From NCBI RefSeq assembly GCF_019645875.1, contig NZ_CP081000.1:4526001-4590000 (forward strand): 64,000 nt of DNA, given 5' to 3'. Source of the DNA: Mycolicibacterium senegalense. GTDB lineage: Bacteria; Actinomycetota; Actinomycetes; Mycobacteriales; Mycobacteriaceae. Each line of letters starts with the position of its first letter. The first letter of the stretch is position 1. Shown here piece after piece: positions 34,911-44,103 of the stretch. Under the pieces are notes generated by a model. The model did no database searches. It was given only the letters and a program-made list of their open reading frames with translations, and was not told the origin of the DNA. The translations under genes and the position numbers were made by a program.

Positions 34911-35924
34911 TCAGGCGAGGACTGCTTCTTTCTCCGACTCGGCTTCGCCCGCGCCGATCATGTTCGCCAGGCGCCCGCTGATCAGCTCCTCGGCCTCGGC
35001 GACCATCCGCGAGACGAGCTCACCGCAGGTGGGGATGTCGTTGATCAGGCCCATCGAGGTTCCGACCGACCAGATCCCTGCGTCGAGATCGCCGATCTCA
35101 TAGACCTTCACGCCGCGTTTGCCGGCCACCAGATCCTTGACGTCCTCGAACTGGCCGCCGTCCTTGAGGATCTGCACCACCTCACGCGAGACCGCGTTGC
35201 TCGCCACCCGCGCGGTGTTACCCAGGCTGCGGAAGATCAGCTCGGTGTCGAGCTCGGTGCCCGCCACGATCGCTTCCTTGACCTTCTGATGAATCGCCGA
35301 TTCCACGGTGCACATGAACCGCGAGCCCATGTTGATGCCGTCGGCACCCAGCGCGAGCGCGGCCACCAGGCCCCGCGCGTCGGCGAAACCGCCCGAGGCG
35401 ATCATCGGGATCTCGATCTTGGCCGACGCCGCCGGGATCAGCACCAGGCCCGGGATGTCGTCCTCGCCGGGGTGCCCGGCGCACTCGAAGCCATCGATGC
35501 TGATGCCGTCCACACCGAGGCTCTGGGCCTTGACCGCGTGGCGCACCGAGGTGCACTTGTGCAGCACCTTGATGCCGTTGTCGTGGAACATCGGCAGGTG
35601 CGGCGCCGGGTTGGAGCCCGCGGTCTCGACGATCTTGATGCCGGAATCGACGATCACCTGGCGGTACTCGTCGTATGGCGGCGGGTTGATCGTCGGCAGG
35701 ATGGTCAGGTTCACCCCGAACGGCTTGTCGGTGAGCTCACGACACCGCTCGATCTCCTTGGCCAGATCGGCCGGGGTGGGCTGGGTGAGCGCGGTGATGA
35801 AACCCAGCGCACCCGCATTCGCCACGGCCGCAACGAGTTCGGCGCGACCGACCCACTGCATGCCACCCTGCACGATGGGGTGCTCGACCCCGAACGTCTC
35901 GGTGAACTTCGTCTTCAATGCCAT
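34911..35924 (-). CDS. Nitronate monooxygenase-type flavin enzyme
   Basis: 337-residue FMN TIM-barrel protein of the 2-nitropropane dioxygenase/nitronate monooxygenase family. N-terminal GVEHPIVQGGMQWVGRAELV, catalytic-type H151 in ECAGHPGEDD, and FMN-phosphate loop PMIASGGFADARGLVAAL followed by LGADGINMGSRF. Members oxidise alkyl nitronates, or act as enoyl reductases in lipid loci; the SDR, racemase and crotonase neighbours make a lipid-related role worth considering. Confidence 0.9.
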   Translation of the reverse strand: MALKTKFTETFGVEHPIVQGGMQWVGRAELVAAVANAGALGFITALTQPTPADLAKEIERCRELTDKPFGVNLTILPTINPPPYDEYRQVIVDSGIKIVETAGSNPAPHLPMFHDNGIKVLHKCTSVRHAVKAQSLGVDGISIDGFECAGHPGEDDIPGLVLIPAASAKIEIPMIASGGFADARGLVAALALGADGINMGSRFMCTVESAIHQKVKEAIVAGTELDTELIFRSLGNTARVASNAVSREVVQILKDGGQFEDVKDLVAGKRGVKVYEIGDLDAGIWSVGTSMGLINDIPTCGELVSRMVAEAEELISGRLANMIGAGEAESEKEAVLA

Positions 35925-35969
35925 ATCAGTCCTTATTTACCTGTGTTGGTCTGCTCTTCGCGCAAGCGC

Positions 35970-36725
35970 TCATCGCGGGGCCATGCGGATCGCGCCGTCG
36001 AGGCGGATCACCTCGCCGTTGAGCATCGGGTTCTCGATGATGTGCACGGCCAGTGCGCCGTACTCATCGGGATGGCCGAGCCGAGCCGGGTGCGGCACCT
36101 GCTGGCCCAGCGACTTCTGCGCCTCTTCGGGCAGCGAGCCCAGCAGCGGGGTCTTGAACAGACCCGGCGCGATGGTGCACACGCGGATCAGCTCACGCGA
36201 CAGATCGCGCGCGATCGGCAGGGTCATGCCGACCACACCGCCCTTGGACGCCGAGTAGGCGGCCTGACCGATCTGCCCGTCGAACGCCGCCACCGAGGCG
36301 GTGTTGATGATGACGCCGCGCTCTTCATTCTTGAGAGGCTCCGTCTTGGCGATGCGCTCGGCCGACAGCCGGATCACGTTGAACGTGCCGATCAGGTTGA
36401 CCTCGACCACCTTGCGGAACCCGTCGAGCGGGAACGCACCGTTCTTGCTCAGGGTCTTGATCGCATTGCCGATACCCGCGCAGTTGACGTTGATGCGCAC
36501 CGGCCCAAGCGATTCCGCGACGTCGAGCGCCTCGGTCACCCCCGCCTCGTCGGTGACGTCGGTGGCGACGAACTTGGCCCGGTCGCCCAATTCGGCCACG
36601 ACCTCTTCACCCTTGAGGTCGATGACGACCACCTGGGCACCCGCATCCAGCAGCCGCTTGGTGGTGGCCAGGCCGAGGCCCGAGGCTCCGCCGGTGACGA
36701 CGGCTACCGCGTCCTTGATCTCCAT
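35970..36725 (-). CDS. Short-chain dehydrogenase, 3-hydroxyacyl-CoA dehydrogenase type II-like (Rv1144-like)
   Basis: 251-residue classical SDR: cofactor motif TGGASGLGLATTKRL, NCAGIG, catalytic S/Y/K in INTASVAAFDGQIGQAAYSASKGG. The sequence is of the HSD17B10 type, which oxidises 3-hydroxy-2-methylacyl-CoA and steroids with NAD. ATG at 36725 with AAAGGA upstream. It follows the racemase in the same direction by 64 bases, so the two probably act together on branched acyl-CoAs. Confidence 0.91.
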   Translation of the reverse strand: MEIKDAVAVVTGGASGLGLATTKRLLDAGAQVVVIDLKGEEVVAELGDRAKFVATDVTDEAGVTEALDVAESLGPVRINVNCAGIGNAIKTLSKNGAFPLDGFRKVVEVNLIGTFNVIRLSAERIAKTEPLKNEERGVIINTASVAAFDGQIGQAAYSASKGGVVGMTLPIARDLSRELIRVCTIAPGLFKTPLLGSLPEEAQKSLGQQVPHPARLGHPDEYGALAVHIIENPMLNGEVIRLDGAIRMAPR

Positions 36726-36789
36726 GTACCGCATTCCTTTCCGGCCGGCTTCGCGCCGGCCCCTTTGGTCGAACCGAACAGTGGTTGAA

Positions 36790-37881
36790 CTAAACCCAGT
36801 CCCGCAGAACGGCTTCCGTGTCGGCGCCGCGCTCGCGCGGCGGGGTGGGCACGGACAGGGCGCTGCGCGAGAATCGCGGTGCCGGCATCGGCTGCAGGTT
36901 GCCCTCGTCGTCGAAGAACGTGTCACGCTCGGCGATGTGCGGCTCGGTGAGCACCTCGGCGAACGAGAGCACCGGCGTCGCACACGCATCGGTACCGGCG
37001 AACACCTTGGCCCAGTGATCGCGGTCGTGCGCCGCGAACGCCTTGGTGAAGGCCTCACGCAGCTCGGGCCAGCGGGCCATGTCGTTCTGCGCCGGCAGGT
37101 CAACGCCGTCCAATTCGAGCCCCTTGAGCAGCTCGGCGTAGAACTGCGGCTCGATCGCCCCGATGGCCATGTACTTGCCGTCGGCGGTCTCGTAGGTGTC
37201 GTAGTAGGGCGCACCGGTGTCGAGCATGTTGGTGCCACGCTCGTCCGACCACATGCCGTTGGCGCGGAAGCCCCACATCATCTGCATCAGCACCGACGAT
37301 CCGTCGACCATGGCCGCGTCGATCACCTGGCCCTTGCCGGAGGTCTGCCGCTCGAACAAAGCCGAGAGAATGCCGACGAGCAGGAACATCGACCCGCCAC
37401 CGAAATCACCGGCCAGGTTCAGCGGCGGAACCGGCCGCTCACCCTTGCGGCCGACGGCATGCAGCAGACCGTTGAGCGAGATGTAGTTGATGTCGTGGCC
37501 GGCCTGCAGGGCCCGCGGACCGTCCTGGCCCCAGCCCGTCATCCGGGCGTAGATCAACCGGTCGTTGATCTTGGCGCAGTCATCGGGACCCAATCCCAGA
37601 CGCTCGGTGACCCCGGGCCGGTAGCCCTCGATCAGCACGTCGGCCTTGGCGATCAGCTTGAGCACCAGCTCGCGGCCCTCGTCACTCTTGAGGTCCGCTG
37701 CCACCGAACGCCGGTTGCGCAACATCGAATCGCGATCACCGGCCGGCACTCCCCCGCCGCGGCCCGGCCGCTCGATCCGCACGACGTCGGCGCCGAGATC
37801 GCCCAGAATCATCGCCGCGTGCGGGCCCGGGCCGATGCCGGCCAACTCGACAACGCGCAACCCTTGCAGTGGTCCTGCCAT
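36790..37881 (-). CDS. mcr: Alpha-methylacyl-CoA racemase
   Basis: 363 residues of CoA-transferase family III. Converts (2R)- to (2S)-methylacyl-CoA so that cholesterol side chains and methyl-branched fatty acids can be beta-oxidised. The catalytic residues line up with the M. tuberculosis enzyme: H129, D159 and E244 (LQAGHDINY, NLAGDFGGGS, GAIEPQFY), shifted by three residues. ATG at 37881 follows GGCGGAAGAGC; an in-frame ATG at 37926 would add 15 residues. First gene of the mcr-SDR unit. Confidence 0.95.
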   Translation of the reverse strand: MAGPLQGLRVVELAGIGPGPHAAMILGDLGADVVRIERPGRGGGVPAGDRDSMLRNRRSVAADLKSDEGRELVLKLIAKADVLIEGYRPGVTERLGLGPDDCAKINDRLIYARMTGWGQDGPRALQAGHDINYISLNGLLHAVGRKGERPVPPLNLAGDFGGGSMFLLVGILSALFERQTSGKGQVIDAAMVDGSSVLMQMMWGFRANGMWSDERGTNMLDTGAPYYDTYETADGKYMAIGAIEPQFYAELLKGLELDGVDLPAQNDMARWPELREAFTKAFAAHDRDHWAKVFAGTDACATPVLSFAEVLTEPHIAERDTFFDDEGNLQPMPAPRFSRSALSVPTPPRERGADTEAVLRDWV

Positions 37882-38015
37882 GCTCTTCCGCCCTTCGCGT
37901 GTTAGGCCTTGGTTGACCGGTGACATAGCTTACTTGTATAACCTTCTCGACCGGTATGGCCATAGCCGGCCCCGCCCGCAGCGGGCCACGGGCCCGCCAG
38001 ACTTAAGGTGCATAG

Positions 38016-38819
38016 ATGACCGTGACCCGCGAATACCCCGACGTCAAAGACGTATCCGTGACCCTCGAGGGCGGTGTGCTGTCGGTGACGCTGAACCGGC
38101 CCGACAGCCTCAACTCCCTGACCCAGGGCATGCTCGTCGCGATCGCCGACGCCATGGATCTGGCCGCCTCCGATCCCGAGGTCCGGGTGGTCCGCTTGGG
38201 CGGCGCGGGCCGCGGATTCAGCTCGGGTGCCGGCATCAGCGAGGAAGACCAGAACGCCGACAGCCACGACGCCGAAGGCGTGCTCGACGCCGCCAACCGG
38301 GCCGTCGCCTCGATCGTGGCGCTGCCCAAGCCCGTCGTGGCCGTCGTGCAGGGACCGGCCGCCGGCGTCGGGGTGTCCCTGGCCCTGGCGTGCGACGTGG
38401 TGCTGGCGTCCGAGGCGGCCTTCTTCCTACTGGCCTTCACCAAGATCGGGCTGATGCCCGACGGTGGCGCCTCGGCGCTCGTCGCCGCGAACATCGGCCG
38501 GATCCGGGCCATGCGCCTGGCACTGCTGGCCGACCGGCTCACCGCCGCCGACGCCTACGACTGGGGCCTGATCAGCGCCGTGTACCCGGCCGACGAGTTC
38601 GACGCCGCGGTGGACAAGATCATCGCCAAGCTGCGATCCGGCCCGGCAGTCGCCCTGCGAGAGACCAAGCAGGCCGTCAACGCCGCCACCCTCACCGAGC
38701 TCGAAGGGGCGTTCGCCCGCGAGCGCAAGGGCCAGCTGCAGCTGCTGGTGTCCAGCGACTTCCGCGAGGGCACCCAGGCCTTCCAGCAGAACCGGCGCCC
38801 GGAGTTCACCGACCGGTAA
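38016..38819 (+). CDS. Crotonase-fold acyl-CoA isomerase/hydrolase (EchA10-like)
   Basis: 267 residues. The CoA/oxyanion part GRGFSSGAGISEED is normal, but both hydratase glutamates are missing: the usual GGCELAL region reads GVGVSLALACD and the PEI region reads FTKIGLMPDGGAS. D149 in LMPDGG matches the acid of PaaG-type isomerases, so an isomerase (or hydrolase) is more likely than a hydratase. Divergent from mcr with 134 bases between, as echA10 is in M. tuberculosis. Confidence 0.85.
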   Translation: MTVTREYPDVKDVSVTLEGGVLSVTLNRPDSLNSLTQGMLVAIADAMDLAASDPEVRVVRLGGAGRGFSSGAGISEEDQNADSHDAEGVLDAANRAVASIVALPKPVVAVVQGPAAGVGVSLALACDVVLASEAAFFLLAFTKIGLMPDGGASALVAANIGRIRAMRLALLADRLTAADAYDWGLISAVYPADEFDAAVDKIIAKLRSGPAVALRETKQAVNAATLTELEGAFARERKGQLQLLVSSDFREGTQAFQQNRRPEFTDR

Positions 38820-38894
38820 TCGCACGCCTGGCTCACACGGCGAAAATCGTTGGACGCAACCCACTCCGGGTGGGCACCATCGAATGTTGTGAGC

Positions 38895-40175
38895 ATGCAG
38901 CACGACACCCAGCCACCGGTCGGCCAGACCGGTGGCTGGCGTGTGCTCGCGCCCTTCCGCATCCGCGAGTACCGGCTGCTCATCGCCGCGGTCACACTGT
39001 CGATCTTCGCCGAGGGCATGTGGTCGGTGGTGATGGCGTTGCAGGTCATCGCGATCGACAACGACCCGGCCTCACTGTCACTGGTGGCCACCTGCATGGG
39101 TGTGGGCTTGGTGGCATTCGTACTGGTCGGCGGCATCACCTCCGACCGGATCAACCAGCGCACCATCATCATCGCGGTGGAGACGATCAATCTGGTGACG
39201 GTCTCCACCATCGCGGTGCTGGGCCTGCTCGACTTGCTCAAGATCTGGCACCTGGCCGTCGCCGCGGGCATCCTCGGCATCGCCGCGGCGTTCTTCTTCC
39301 CCGCCTACAGCGCGCTGCTGCCACGCATCCTGCCGGCCGAACAACTGTTGGCGGCCAACGGCGTTGAGGGCGTGGTCCGCCCGGTGTTCCAACGTTCTGT
39401 CGGGCCCGCGGTGGCGGGCATGGTGATCGCCGCGACCTTCCCCTCGCTGGGCGCGGTCGTGGTGGCGGCGCTGTTCGGCGCGGGCCTGGTCCTGCTCGTC
39501 GCCACCCGGCCGACCGTGGATTCGATTGCGGCGCAGGAGGACAACGAGCGTCCCCACGTACTGCGCGATCTGCGTGAGGGCTTCGCGTTCATGGTGCGCA
39601 CGCCGTGGCTGCTGTGGACGCTGTTGTTCGCGAGCATATTCGTGCTCGTCGTCCTCGGGCCGATCGAGGTGCTGCTGCCGTTCATCGCCCAGGACCGGTT
39701 CGCCGACGGCGCCCGCGCCTACGGATTCATCCTGGCGTTCTTCGGATTCGGCAGCGCCCTGGGCGCGTTGACGGTGTCGTCGCGTCGGATGCCGCGGCGC
39801 TACCTGACCACGATGATGGCGATGTGGGGGCTGGGCTCGGTGCCGCTGGTCATCGTCGGCGTCACGTCGTCGTTCCCGTTGATGGCGTTGGCCACGTTCT
39901 GCATCGGCGTCACCGACGGCGCCGGGATGGTGATCTGGGGAACGCTGCTGCAGCGCCGAGTGCCGACGGAAATGCTGGGCCGGGTGTCGAGCCTGGACTT
40001 CTTCGTATCGCTGGCATTCATGCCGCTGTCGTTCGCGATCGTCGGCCCGCTGTCGAAGGTGGTCTCGATGGAGTCCATCTTCCTGGTGTCCGGACTGTTG
40101 CCCGCGGCGTTGGCGGCCGTGGCCGTGACGGCCGCCAGGATGCCGCGCGACGAGTTGACGCACCCGTTGCGTTAG
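38895..40175 (+). CDS. MFS transporter, EntS/Tap-like exporter
   Basis: About 426 residues, twelve helices; MFS_3/EntS-type pattern with RIREYRLLIAAVTLSIFAEG at the start, TSDRINQRTIIIAVE (motif A variant) and a central Arg/Glu-rich loop. Likely exporter of a hydrophobic compound or siderophore; no substrate evidence. A GTG at 38889 (GTGAGCATG) is an alternative start. Its stop overlaps the stop of the CPBP gene by four bases, tail to tail. Confidence 0.83.
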   Translation: MQHDTQPPVGQTGGWRVLAPFRIREYRLLIAAVTLSIFAEGMWSVVMALQVIAIDNDPASLSLVATCMGVGLVAFVLVGGITSDRINQRTIIIAVETINLVTVSTIAVLGLLDLLKIWHLAVAAGILGIAAAFFFPAYSALLPRILPAEQLLAANGVEGVVRPVFQRSVGPAVAGMVIAATFPSLGAVVVAALFGAGLVLLVATRPTVDSIAAQEDNERPHVLRDLREGFAFMVRTPWLLWTLLFASIFVLVVLGPIEVLLPFIAQDRFADGARAYGFILAFFGFGSALGALTVSSRRMPRRYLTTMMAMWGLGSVPLVIVGVTSSFPLMALATFCIGVTDGAGMVIWGTLLQRRVPTEMLGRVSSLDFFVSLAFMPLSFAIVGPLSKVVSMESIFLVSGLLPAALAAVAVTAARMPRDELTHPLR

Positions 40176-40810
40176 ACGCCGAAGATCGGTGGCAGGGCCA
40201 GCACCATGACCAGTCCCCAGAAGAAGTGGGTCAGCATGGGAGCCAGCACACCATCGGTCATACGGCGCTCCACTGCGCAGACCGCGCCGAGCAGAATCGC
40301 GGCGAATCCGAGCATCGGATTGCCCGACGCCATCACGGCGGCGACGTAGATCAGCGTGGAAATCGTCGCCGGGCGGTGGTCGCCCAATGCGGTGTACAGC
40401 GCCCCGCGGAAGAAGAGTTCCTCGGCCAACCCGTTGATCAGCGTGATCAGCACGACCACCACCAGGCTGCCGTGATTCGCGAATTCCAGTACCGCAGCGA
40501 CATATTCGCGCAGGCCGGGGATCAGCCGGGCCACCAGCCCACCGAGGACGAACACCAGACCGAGGGCCAGACCCACCGCCGTGCCGAGCACCACCGGCAA
40601 GCGATCGGTCCCCAGGCGCAACGGGCCGGATATCAGCGCACCCACCGACCACACTCCGGCCAGGGCCAAAGTCAGCCAGTAGAAAGAACTCTCACCTGGT
40701 GCAGCACCCAGCGACACCGCCAGCAGAACGGCCCCGATGACCAGCACCACGGCGACGACGAGCCGTCGGCGCAACAGCCCGGCCGGCTGGCCCGTCGTCA
40801 CCCCCGGCAC
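40172..40810 (-). CDS. CPBP-family intramembrane metalloprotease-like protein
   Basis: 212 residues with about seven helices. The glutamate motif NGLAEELFFRGALY supplies E130, E131 and R135, and H195 in APMLTHFFWGL supplies the histidine, as in Rce1/CPBP proteases. These cleave or bind membrane peptides, for example prenylated or bacteriocin-like; target unknown. GTG start three bases after the preceding epimerase stop, so cotranscribed with it. Confidence 0.85.
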   Translation of the reverse strand: MPGVTTGQPAGLLRRRLVVAVVLVIGAVLLAVSLGAAPGESSFYWLTLALAGVWSVGALISGPLRLGTDRLPVVLGTAVGLALGLVFVLGGLVARLIPGLREYVAAVLEFANHGSLVVVVLITLINGLAEELFFRGALYTALGDHRPATISTLIYVAAVMASGNPMLGFAAILLGAVCAVERRMTDGVLAPMLTHFFWGLVMVLALPPIFGV

Positions 40811-40813
40811 GCC

Positions 40814-41965
40814 TCAGGCCCCGCTGGGAACCAGCCGGGCCGCCACGTCGAGGCCGGAGCGCACCACTGCGGCAACCGGTCCGGGCATCGGGGGCAGCAG
40901 CCCGAGCGCAGAGCGCACGAAGCCGGGTGTGAGCTCCCGGATCCGGGCAGCGTCGCCGCCGGCCCAGGCCGGGTCGGTGTCGGCCAGGTGGTGTGGATCG
41001 GCCAACGCGGTGACCGGCCGGCGCTCGGCCGGCGACCCGTCGGGACCCAAGGCCCGCCGGATCGCCTCGTCCACGGTCAGCAGGCCGCCCGGCGGATCCG
41101 GCACCACGGTGCGGATGCCCTCCCGCGCAGCACTCATCGGGTGATCGAGCGAGGTGATCAAATCCGTTGCCAGACCGGCGGGAATCGGCAAGGCCGCCGC
41201 CGACACACGGGCCGCCACCCCGGCCCCGGGCCCACCGATCGGCACGGTCAGCCGGCGCGTGCCGGCCAGCCGGGCATAGGTCGCCACCAGTCCCTGATAA
41301 GTCGTGGTGTCCGGCCCGCAGATGTCGTAGTCGCCGGCAGGCACCTGATCCGATTCACCGGCCGCCACCAGGTAATGCAGCACGTCGCGGATCGAGATCG
41401 GGTCGATCCGGTTGGCCATCCAGGCGGGTGCGGGCAGGACCGGGAACCGGTCTGCCACGTAGCGCAGAATCTCGAAAGACGTTGAGCCCGAACCGATGAT
41501 CAACGCAGCGCCCAGCCACACCACCTCGGGCCCGCCGTCGACGCGCAGCGCCTGAGCCACCTCGGCCCGGCCTGCGAGATGGTCCGACAGGCTCTCGGAC
41601 TCCGGCACGAAACCGCCGAGATACACGATCCGCTGGACTCCGGCTGCCTCGGCTGCGGCCGCGACGTTGGCAGCGGCTCGGCTGTCGGCCTCCCGGAAGC
41701 CGGACTGCCCGATCCCGTGGGCCAGGTAATAGACCAGGTCGACCGGTCCGAGCTGCTCGAACGCGGCCTTGGTGGACAGCGGGTCGTCGGCATCGAGTTG
41801 CACCGCGGTGACGTCGTGGAACCAGCCGTACTCGGCGAGCTTGTCGAGACTACGCCCGGCCACGACCACGCGGTGCCCGCCGGTCAACAGCACGCTCACC
41901 AGACGCGAACCGACGTAGCCGCTCGCACCGATCACCAGAATCCGTTTACTCGCCGTATCAGTCAC
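40814..41965 (-). CDS. NAD(P)-binding atypical SDR/epimerase-like protein
   Basis: 383 residues with an N-terminal Rossmann motif (ILVIGASGYVGSRL), NmrA/YbjT-like layout (VYYLAHGIG, IVYLGGFVP) and an unusual C-terminal extension of about 100 residues ending PSGA. The classical Tyr-x-x-x-Lys pair is not obvious, so it may be a redox sensor or a non-classical reductase. GTG start. Followed by the CPBP gene. Confidence 0.8.
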   Translation of the reverse strand: MTDTASKRILVIGASGYVGSRLVSVLLTGGHRVVVAGRSLDKLAEYGWFHDVTAVQLDADDPLSTKAAFEQLGPVDLVYYLAHGIGQSGFREADSRAAANVAAAAEAAGVQRIVYLGGFVPESESLSDHLAGRAEVAQALRVDGGPEVVWLGAALIIGSGSTSFEILRYVADRFPVLPAPAWMANRIDPISIRDVLHYLVAAGESDQVPAGDYDICGPDTTTYQGLVATYARLAGTRRLTVPIGGPGAGVAARVSAAALPIPAGLATDLITSLDHPMSAAREGIRTVVPDPPGGLLTVDEAIRRALGPDGSPAERRPVTALADPHHLADTDPAWAGGDAARIRELTPGFVRSALGLLPPMPGPVAAVVRSGLDVAARLVPSGA

Positions 41966-42011
41966 GCGGCGGTTAGTACCCGCCTTGACGGGGCGGCAAT
42001 CGTCGGCCGCG

Positions 42012-42542
42012 TCACTCCGCGTCGCGGTGCAACCCCGTCAGGTGTGTGTAGGCCGCGGCGTTGAGCTGGTTGTGGCCGACCTCGTCATCGCTGAGTTCGC
42101 GGCGCACCTTGGCGGGCACACCGGCCACCAGCGAGCGCGGCGGCACCACCATGCCCTGCGGCACCACCGCGCCGGCGGCCACCAGCGAGCCGGCGCCGAT
42201 CACCGCACCGTTGAGCACCACCGCACCCATGCCGACCAGGCTGTCCTGCTCGACGGTGCAGCCGTGCAGCACCACGTTGTGTCCCACCGTCACGCCGGTG
42301 GCGATGCGGCACGGGAAACCCGGGTCGACGTGGACGGTCACCCCGTCCTGGATGTTGCTGCCCTCACCGACCTCGATGGGCTCGACCTCGGCACGCAGCG
42401 TCGCGCCGTACCAGACGCTGGCACCGGCGGCCAGCGAAACCTGGCCGATCACACTGGCATTGGGGGCAACCCAGGCGTCCGGGTCGATCTGCGGGGTGTG
42501 ACCGGCAACGGAAACGATCAGTGGCTCAGGCATGCCGGTCAT
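42012..42542 (-). CDS. Gamma-class carbonic anhydrase-like hexapeptide protein
   Basis: 176 residues forming a left-handed beta-helix with hexapeptide periodicity (ASVIGQVSL, AVVLNGAVIGAGSLV). Three histidines H71, H88 and H93 (TVHVD, VGHNVVLHG) match the gamma-carbonic anhydrase zinc/iron site, and Q65/D66 fit the QD pair of the family. A start at the ATG at 42533 is also possible. Carbonic anhydrase activity is not guaranteed; related proteins are acyl transferases. Confidence 0.87.
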   Translation of the reverse strand: MTGMPEPLIVSVAGHTPQIDPDAWVAPNASVIGQVSLAAGASVWYGATLRAEVEPIEVGEGSNIQDGVTVHVDPGFPCRIATGVTVGHNVVLHGCTVEQDSLVGMGAVVLNGAVIGAGSLVAAGAVVPQGMVVPPRSLVAGVPAKVRRELSDDEVGHNQLNAAAYTHLTGLHRDAE

Positions 42543-42602
42543 GGTAAACAGCCACTCCGCCGACGCACCCGGGTGGCACGTTCTTGACGATGGCTGTCTG
42601 TA

Positions 42603-43946
42603 ATGCCGCTGGCTCACGCCGCTGTCCTCGTGAACAGTGATCGGGTGACCACGCCCGACCCGAACCTGTCCACCGTCCGTATTCACTGGGCCTGGGTCGT
42701 GGCCGCGGTGAGCTTCGTGGCGATCCTCGGCGCGGCCGGGTTCCGGTCCATCCCCGGCGTGATGATGAATCCGCTGCACCACGAGTTCGGCTGGTCGCAC
42801 GGCACGGTCGGGCTGGCGATGTCAGTCAACATGATGTTGTACGGCCTCACCGCGCCGTTCGCCGCCGCGTTGATGGATCGCTTCGGAGTTCGGCCCGTGC
42901 TGACCGTGGCACTGCTGCTGATCGCCACCGGTTCGGCGTGCAGCATCGCGATGACAGCCAGTTGGCAGCTGGTGCTGCTGTGGGGCGTGCTGGTCGGCAT
43001 CGGCACCGGGTCGATCTCGATGGGGTTCGTGGCGACCATCGCCACCCGTTGGTTCGAACACCGCCGCGGACTGGTCACCGGTGTGCTCACCGCCGCCAGT
43101 GCCACCGGTCAACTGCTGTTCCTTCCGGTCGTCGCGGCGGTCACGACACAACACGGCTGGCGCTGGGCATCGTTGATCGTCGCGGCCGCCTCGCTGACCG
43201 TCGTCCCGCTCGTCGCGCTGTTCATGCGCAACCGTCCCGAAGACCTCGGATTGACGCCCTACGGAGCCACTGAGCCGGTCGTGCCCGCCCCCGCACCCGC
43301 GGGGGGATTCACCGCAGCCGTCGACGGTCTACTCGTCGGCGCCCGCACCCGGGTGTTCTGGCTGCTGGCCGGTAGCTTCGCGATCTGTGGGATGACCACC
43401 AACGGCCTCATCGGCACCCACTTCATCCCGGCCGCCAACGACCACGGCATGCCCACCACGGTCGCCGCCGGCCTGCTGGCCACCATCGGCATTCTCGATG
43501 TCGCCGGCACAGTGTTCTCCGGCTGGCTCACCGACCGGCTGGACCCGCGGCTGCTGCTGCTCGTCTACTACGCGGGACGCGGCCTGTCCCTGTTGCTGTT
43601 GCCGTCACTGCTGTCCCCACACGCCCAACCGAGCACCTGGGTATTCGTCATCTTCTACGGGCTGGACTGGGTGGCCACCGTGCCGCCGACCATCGTGCTG
43701 TGCCGGGAGCACTTCGGCGATCGTTCGCCAGTGGTGTTCGGCTGGGTGTTCGCCTCCCACCAGATCGGTGCGGCCATCGCCGCGGCGGGCGCCGGTTGGT
43801 TGCGGGATCTCAACGGTGATTACGACGCGGCCTTCCAGCTTGCGGGCGGGCTGTGTTTCGTCGCCGCGGTGCTCTGCCTCAGCATCCGAAAAGCGCAGGT
43901 CAAAAGCATTGATTCGGCGCGGGTAGACACTTCGGCTTTGCCGTAA
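42603..43946 (+). CDS. MFS transporter, oxalate/formate- or monocarboxylate-type
   Basis: 447 residues, twelve helices, with FGWSHGTVGLAMSVNMMLYG, ALMDRFGVRPVLTVALLLIA and FEHRRGLVTGVLTAASATGQ, the pattern of OFA/monocarboxylate porters. Substrate unknown. The first 14 residues are weakly supported; GTG at 42630 or 42645 are alternative starts. Divergent from the carbonic anhydrase gene. Confidence 0.83.
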   Translation: MPLAHAAVLVNSDRVTTPDPNLSTVRIHWAWVVAAVSFVAILGAAGFRSIPGVMMNPLHHEFGWSHGTVGLAMSVNMMLYGLTAPFAAALMDRFGVRPVLTVALLLIATGSACSIAMTASWQLVLLWGVLVGIGTGSISMGFVATIATRWFEHRRGLVTGVLTAASATGQLLFLPVVAAVTTQHGWRWASLIVAAASLTVVPLVALFMRNRPEDLGLTPYGATEPVVPAPAPAGGFTAAVDGLLVGARTRVFWLLAGSFAICGMTTNGLIGTHFIPAANDHGMPTTVAAGLLATIGILDVAGTVFSGWLTDRLDPRLLLLVYYAGRGLSLLLLPSLLSPHAQPSTWVFVIFYGLDWVATVPPTIVLCREHFGDRSPVVFGWVFASHQIGAAIAAAGAGWLRDLNGDYDAAFQLAGGLCFVAAVLCLSIRKAQVKSIDSARVDTSALP

Positions 43947-43964
43947 CCGCTTCGTAACCCTTAC
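43943..43964 (+). promoter_or_regulatory. Tandem 11-bp direct repeat GTAACC-type upstream of the FAS1 gene
   Basis: GTAACCGCTTC (43943-43953) is followed directly by GTAACCCTTAC (43954-43964), matching at 8 of 11 positions. Head-to-tail 11-bp units are typical of OmpR-family sites (MtrA, PhoP, GlnR). It overlaps the stop codon of the MFS gene and lies about 140 bases before the FAS1 start. Confidence 0.3.
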
Positions 43965-44103
43965 CATCCGATGCGGCGCCGCGGGGAACGCTGAGGCTGT
44001 CATGCTCGTGGTCGCTCGCCATAGTCGCGCGGACAACCGCGTAACGCGTCACCGACAGCCGACGAATACCAGGCTAGGCATGAGCGGGAGGAAAACCCAC
44101 CAA

